From the NCBI GenBank assembly GCA_000277445.1, contig AJWJ01000397.1:1-22570 (forward strand): a stretch of DNA of 22,570 nt, written 5' to 3'. Under the pieces are notes generated by a model that saw nothing but the letters and a program-made list of their open reading frames with translations, was not told where the DNA came from and made no database searches. The stretch comes from Polysphondylium violaceum (taxonomy: Eukaryota; Evosea; Eumycetozoa; Dictyosteliales; Dictyosteliaceae). Positions 18,259-22,570 of this stretch are shown here, piece after piece. Made by a program: the position numbers and the translations under genes. Position 1 is the first letter of the stretch. The number at the start of each line of letters is the position of its first letter.

Positions 18259-18540
18259 TCTGCAAATCTATACATTCAGATATATTGCCCAAAATAGCTT
18301 TGAAGGATTGTGATGACAATGGGGTGAAAATCTTAAAAAAAATCAATAAAAAATGAGGAAAAATGTAAAAATAAATTGTAATATTATTATAGACGATATG
18401 CATTATCAGCTTTGCTTGAGGATATCATATTCATACTCATCATTGATTACGTTTGTTCCAAACAAACAATATCTATATTATTTAAAACGTATTATAATTT
18501 TTATTATTTATTTTTTTAAAATGTAAACATTGGTACTAAT
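18259..18540. other. Spacer between the spore coat gene and the F-box gene
   Basis: It holds the promoter of the F-box gene and the 3' region of the spore coat gene. A + strand open frame of 57 codons crosses it (18353-18526), but it is Ile/Tyr/Lys-rich AT translation with no support, so it is not called. Confidence 0.4.
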
Positions 18541-20320
18541 CTATAATCTAAAAAGGCTACAAGATGGAACACCATTTGAAACATAGCAACTGTATCCCTC
18601 TGGACAAGTTAAAGTGTCACAAAGATTTACACAAGTTGGTGGAAGAGTTTCAGTGTTACAAACTTCACCCAATTCACAGATGTCCACACCACATCTTAAA
18701 CCTTCAAAAGAGGAACCTACGAAATCTTGGGATGAACCTTGACCACCAGTTGAAGTACCAGTAGTGGTACCAGCACCGCCAGTGGCGACGGTTGAGGCAG
18801 TAGTGGCAACAGTGGAACCACCAATGGTGCTAACACCAACACAAATTGGATGGTTGATGCAACATGGGACGGCTGTGTTGGAGCAGTTGCTTGGAACAGT
18901 GACACATACCAAACCAGTGGATCTGCATGGTAATTCGTTACAAGTGAGACAGGCTGGTGGTGGGGGTGGTGGAGTACGTCTGACACAGGTTGGGTTACCC
19001 TTGACCATCAAACAATTGTGGCCAAATGGACATTTGGTGTAACGGCAGAGATTTGGAAGAAGGCTTTCTCTGACACATTGTGGACCAGAGTTTGGACGAG
19101 AAGTGCAGGCATAACCAACTGGACATTTGTGATTTCTGCATGGATCAAATCCTTTCTTGACACAGGTGACGATATCTCTGAAGGTCTTGCATTCGTAACC
19201 AAATGGACATTTGGTCTTGGAACAGAGGAAGTTTTCACTCCAACGGACACAGGTTGGTTTGTTTCCAACAACTTTACATCTCCAACCAGATGGGCAGGAT
19301 AAATGGTTGCAAGATGGTTTTGGTGGGAAGGGTGGACGGGGTGGGACCCATTCTCTAACACATTGAGCTTTGTTGTTGAATACTTCACAATGGAATCCTT
19401 TTGGACATCTCTTGGTACGGCAGAGGAGATGAGAGGGTGGTTTACCACTACGTTTGCAAACGGCTTTGTGGTTTTCTACGGTACAGTAATAACCCTTTGG
19501 GCATTCAAGACCCTTGCATGATCCAGCTGGTGGTGGGTTTGGTTTATTTGGAACACAGTGAGCTTTGTTTTCATGGAGTTGGCAATAGTAACCGTCTGGG
19601 CAAGATACTTGCTTGCATCCTTGTTCAGAGTTTGGTACACAGACAGCTTGGTTGTTTTGTACTTGGCATAAATAGTTTGGTGGACAACTGATATTTTCGT
19701 CCAAACATGGGTTACGATCAGGACGACCGCCAGTGGTAGAACCACCGGAGGTGTGGTGATCACCAGAGGTGTGGTGACCACCAGAGGTGTGATGACCACC
19801 GCCACCACCGATACATGTTGGAATTCTTGGACAACAAGAGGTACCGTAACATGGAGATGATTCAACCCATTCACAATCCTTTCCTTGTTCGTGACATCTA
19901 AGAGAGTCGCAAGTTTCATTTGGAGCATGATATGGAACCAATCCATTGTTTGGTTTGCATGATGACCAGATTTCATAGATTTCTCCACTTCTGCTATCTT
20001 TCATACATGAAAGATCTTGAGTATTACAACCGTTACCATCATTATTTACACAAAAGAATTTACTTTGACCACAGCAGGAAACAAATGGTAAATATCTACA
20101 GGCGCCATTGGATTTACATTCGTTTTCGGCCAAACCATCACAATTTACACCGCCGCCACCTCCATGGCCACCATGATCACCCCCTAATTATACAAATTTG
20201 GAAATGTTAATATTGAATAATAGTTGGCAAAGATAAATAAAAATACTTACAATGGGATAAAGATGGTGCCACCAACATTGTTAGCACAAAGATGCATGAT
20301 AATGCAATGTAAAACTTCAT
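18541..20320 (-). CDS. Secreted spore coat protein with follistatin-like cysteine repeats (CotC/SP60-like)
   Basis: Two exons: 20320-20251 and 20183-18541, with a 67-bp phase-1 intron (GTAAGT..ATTAG); about 570 residues. Exon 1 encodes a signal peptide (MKFYIALSCIFVLTMLVAPS, then LSH). A Gly/His patch leads into an N-terminal Cys-rich region (NECKSNGACRYLPFVSCCGQ). A module of form C..L.C...C...C..CC..P.C at about 115-147 recurs as a second copy after the repeat array. An HHTSGG-repeat linker follows at about 150-176. Then come eight follistatin-like units (pattern C....CP.GY.C....N...CV), the second CC module, a Thr/Gly-rich linker and two more units. Family knowledge: SP60, SP70 and SP96-type proteins have this build, are stored in prespore vesicles and form the cellulose-binding spore coat. 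The exact orthologue is not assigned. The promoter carries repeated G/T elements, as expected of a prespore gene. Confidence 0.87.
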
Positions 20321-20393
20321 TTATATGTAATATATATCAATTATTATTGATTAACTGTTACAAATATATGTTTTATTTGTTGAATAAGTGATT

Positions 20394-20414
20394 CCACTTA
20401 GTGGTCTATTTATA
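20394..20414 (-). promoter_or_regulatory. TATA box with adjacent palindrome, spore coat promoter
   Basis: TATAAATAG on the minus strand (20406-20414) lies about 85-95 bp before the spore coat start codon. The 11-nt palindrome CCACTTAGTGG (20394-20404) is directly downstream. Spacing suits a transcription start some 50-60 bp before the start codon. Confidence 0.5.
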
Positions 20415-20514
20415 ATTTTCAATTTCAAAATTTTAATATTTTAAATATTAATATAAATATTACACAATTGTCGTAAGGAGTACTGGTAAGAGTGATATAT
20501 ACTTAATAGTAGTG

Positions 20515-21180
20515 GCCACACACATCTGAGTGTAGTGTGTGCTTGGAGTGTGTGTTGAAAATATTACCCACACTCAACCTATAGATAAACACTCACGCCA
20601 CTTACCATGACACACTCCATACCATATGCCATATTTTCATTACAATTTCTAGTCTATACCCAATTGCAAATCAACGCTGGTTTTACAATTTTAAATCATA
20701 TGAAGAGAAACGTGTGGGAATGGGTGGGGTTGAAAACTTTCAACACATCACTCACCCAATCACACATTGAATAAATCCAAAAATACCCCCACTCTCAAAT
20801 CATGGGTGAGTGTGTTAAACGTTTGTTGCAACAAAATTATATTTGAATAGAAAAACAATGTAATGAGGGTGATTTCTCATATTAAAAATTGAAAAAAAAC
20901 CCCGAAATCAAGATGTGTTAAAGATAGGGTGGTAAGATATATATATGTATCAAAAACTCAAAATGGAAGGATTCTCAAAAAAAGGCTATCAACAATACAA
21001 TTTCATATGGAAAAAAGTTTAATATTGATTTGGATATATTTATTTTAGGTAAGTGTGCCTAATGGGTGTGGGTGTTTAATTTGTGCGTTTATGTTGAAAA
21101 AGAGGTGATTATATTTAAAAGCAATTATTTATTCAAAAAATAAAAATTATTCATGGGTGGTGTTAGTGTGTTGGTGTTGT
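20515..21180 (-). promoter_or_regulatory. Array of G-box/CA-element-like sites upstream of the spore coat gene
   Basis: CACCCA/CACACC-type elements recur in both orientations: ACCCACACTCAACC near 20567, TGTGGGAATGGGTGGGG near 20714, CACTCACCCAATCACACA near 20750, ATGGGTGAGTGTGTT near 20802, AATGGGTGTGGGTGT near 21061 and ATGGGTGGTGTTAGTGTG near 21153. Family knowledge: dictyostelid G-box binding factor and prespore CA-rich elements are of this type and drive post-aggregative and prespore genes. Several pairs face each other and could fold, for instance GTTGAAA/TTTCAAC at 20729-20744 inside TGGGTG/TCACCCA. Confidence 0.5.
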
Positions 21181-21284
21181 TAAAAATAATACATACTTAT
21201 ATCAATCAACATTGGCTTTACAAATCTTTTTCTATTTTTGATCTACACATTTTTTTTGTAATTAAACAACCCCCCTTTTCCCTA

Positions 21285-21333
21285 CCACGTGGACTCTATA
21301 AAAGAGATAAAAAGAGATAAAAAAAGTGGCGCC
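21285..21333 (+). promoter_or_regulatory. Promoter-like block with no following gene
   Basis: CCACGTGG (palindromic E/G-box) at 21285, TATAAAAG at 21297, a doubled AGAGATAAAA at 21303-21322 and GGCGCC at 21328 lie within 50 bp, oriented as a + strand promoter. No ATG-led frame follows for some 270 bp. It could drive a non-coding RNA or be an enhancer of the spore coat gene. Confidence 0.3.
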
Positions 21334-21809
21334 TTAATTTGTTTTTTGATAATTGATTATTTTTATTTTCTCACTCATTGGCCAATAAGTCTGTATCATT
21401 GTTGTTTTTCGTTGTTGTTTTCGGCGGTTTAATTGCAAACGACCACACAAATTGATTTATAAATACTACTATTTTTATCAAAAACTGAATAGATAGGATT
21501 TTACAAATTAATTTAAATATTCAAGTCATACACATAAAAAACCTGGTAAATAAGGAAAAACTGGGTTGGATTAAACAACCACAACTCATTTTATTATTCA
21601 TATGAACTTTCTCTTTATTTACAAATAAAATAATATCACAAATAAATTCAAGTTTGTAAAAACCAAACAAATCAAATAAAATCACAATACATTTATAAAT
21701 TTATATGAGAAAAAAGAGGATAATATTATAAATTTATAAACTTGATTGATTATTATAGTAATAATAAATGAAAAATATAACAATAATAATTTAATTACAT
21801 TTATTTTAT

Positions 21810-22301
21810 TTAAGCAATTTGAACATCAGCACATTGTACAAAACCCATTGGTGGTTCAAGTGGGTTATTTGGGACGTATCTAACTCTGATAACACATGAA
21901 TCACATGGAGTGCTTGGGACTAAAATTGGAATAGTGAAATTGGTTTGAGTCCACATATCAAAAGCATTGAAATCTGGAATAACTTCGAGTTGTTTAAAGG
22001 TTTGACCATCATAAGATAAACTGATATCCATAAAACCTGGATTTGATTTCATCCAATGATTGAAATTTTGTTGAAAGTGAACAGAGTAGTAAGAGTTGAC
22101 ACCTAAAGTTGCAACGACTGCACCTGCATTTTTAGATCCACAAGCATTTGATTGACGTACTGGATTAAAGCAGTCATCTGAACCTGGACCAGTGATTAAG
22201 GGTGGACCAGATCCTCTTTGTTGTGGTGAAAAGAGACAAAGATGAGAGTAGGCAATACCTACTAATAAAAGGAAAACAAAAATACTATTAACAACTTTCA
22301 T
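21810..22301 (-). CDS. Small secreted LPMO-like (histidine-brace) protein
   Basis: A single exon of 163 residues. The signal peptide (MKVVNSIFVFLLLVGIAYS) would be cut just before His20, leaving mature HLCLFSPQQRGS. An N-terminal His followed by a P..RG turn is the mark of copper histidine-brace proteins (LPMOs and BIM1-like proteins). A second brace His is probably His82 in FQQNFNHW, followed by PGFMDISLSYDG, where LPMOs have the NH..G strand. PCDSCVIRVRYVPNN and FVQCADVQI near the C-terminus match the closing LPMO strands (CVLQW.Y and QCADV patterns). Six Cys (22, 44, 54, 133, 136, 157) could form three disulfides. The mature length of about 144 is small for an LPMO, so it may be a copper carrier or a compact polysaccharide oxidase. 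A secreted role on the cellulose wall is inference. Upstream sequence has no further exon. Confidence 0.7.
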   Translation of the reverse strand: MKVVNSIFVFLLLVGIAYSHLCLFSPQQRGSGPPLITGPGSDDCFNPVRQSNACGSKNAGAVVATLGVNSYYSVHFQQNFNHWMKSNPGFMDISLSYDGQTFKQLEVIPDFNAFDMWTQTNFTIPILVPSTPCDSCVIRVRYVPNNPLEPPMGFVQCADVQIA

Positions 22302-22570
22302 TTCTAGTGTTTTAGATGTATAAGTATATGAGTGTGTATCTGTTGAGCACTGAAAATGAATGAATGAATGATTTTCAAATCAAAAAATTTTTCGTTTAAA
22401 ATACCAAGGCCAGTTTATGCATAAAAGAAGAATAAGATAAAGAATATTCGATAGAATGGAAGGCTAGCCCCTCCCGTGTAAAAATTTCGAAATTCTAAAA
22501 AAAAATCTTGATCTTTTTGAAAAAAAAAAATAGAATCTTTTCTCAGCTGGGGCTTTTGATCATAGAATTC
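22302..22570. other. Upstream region of the LPMO-like gene
   Basis: AT-rich, with a short GC-richer patch (GCTAGCCCCTCCCGTG, 22463-22478). No coding sequence was seen. The window ends here, so any gene further right is not visible. Confidence 0.4.

Larger units (their letters stand above)
20321..21809. other. Long intergenic region (about 1.5 kb) upstream of the spore coat gene
   Basis: This is the longest gene-free stretch in the window. Its left two thirds carry the G/T element array. Its right third (from about 21280) has an isolated promoter-like block, then A/T-rich sequence leading to the 3' end of the LPMO-like gene. I searched both strands for split small genes. The best open stretch is a 24-codon frame at 20699-20773, which is mostly the repeated promoter elements, so I do not call it. 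Confidence 0.5.

Noticed and set aside
18353-18526. A 57-codon + strand open frame between the F-box and spore coat genes
   Set aside because: It is Ile-, Tyr- and Lys-rich AT translation with no splice, domain or promoter support, and it lies where both neighbours need regulatory sequence.
20131-20133. Start of the spore coat protein at a TTG codon
   Set aside because: The frame runs upstream to an acceptor at 20184-20185, and a first exon with a good signal peptide joins it in phase.
20699-20773. A 24-codon + strand frame (MKRNVWEWVGLK...)
   Set aside because: It coincides with the repeated GGGTGG/CACCCA promoter elements of the spore coat gene, which explain the base pattern.
1-22570. 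tRNA genes, rRNA, CRISPR arrays, retroelements and DNA transposons
   Set aside because: I looked for T-loop-like GTTCGA boxes, reverse transcriptase or transposase motifs, terminal repeats and spaced repeats, and found none that hold up.

Overview
The window is nuclear DNA of a dictyostelid social amoeba. The evidence is: AT-rich spacers full of A and T runs; short GT..AG introns of 56-118 bp; Asn, Gln, Asp and Thr homopolymer runs inside proteins; FNIP repeats; a spore coat protein built from follistatin-like cysteine modules; and F-box/leucine-rich proteins of the dictyostelid kind. Coding GC looks higher than in Dictyostelium discoideum, so a species of another group (for example Cavenderia or Heterostelium) seems likelier. 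The species cannot be fixed from sequence reading alone.

Layout. 294-1658 (-) is a beta-lactamase-fold serine hydrolase of 6-aminohexanoate-dimer hydrolase type, two exons. 2183-3916 (-) is a mitochondrial ACOT9-type double-hotdog acyl-CoA thioesterase that carries an RNA-recognition motif. 4404-4642 (+) is a 60-residue two-exon protein ending in a CaaX box. 4778-5033 (-) is a proposed 45-residue two-exon gene whose first exon is copied head-to-head at about 5051-5099, which makes a 125-nt hairpin. 5459-7183 (+) is a leucine-rich F-box-like protein. 7323-7890 (+) is a broken FNIP-repeat gene. 8000-14308 (-) is one three-exon gene for the cohesin loader Scc2/NIPBL with a PHD finger; it shows up as separate open frames unless two short introns are removed. 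14768-16387 holds four proposed miniature genes (32-46 residues, each with one phase-1 intron). 16477-18258 (-) is a second F-box/leucine-rich protein. 18541-20320 (-) is a secreted spore coat protein with a long G/T- and C/A-element promoter. 21810-22301 (-) is a small secreted protein with the marks of a copper histidine-brace (LPMO-like) enzyme.

How the genes relate. There is no operon logic; these are separate eukaryotic genes. Two themes stand out. The spore coat protein and the LPMO-like protein are both secreted and could both act on the cellulose-rich spore or stalk wall (inference). The second theme is a set of very small spliced genes (six proposed) in gaps that look empty to a plain open-frame search. 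The four between 14768 and 16387 share intron phase and, in three cases, similar KKP-like and GSR/GTR-like segments. They are the best candidate here for something undescribed.
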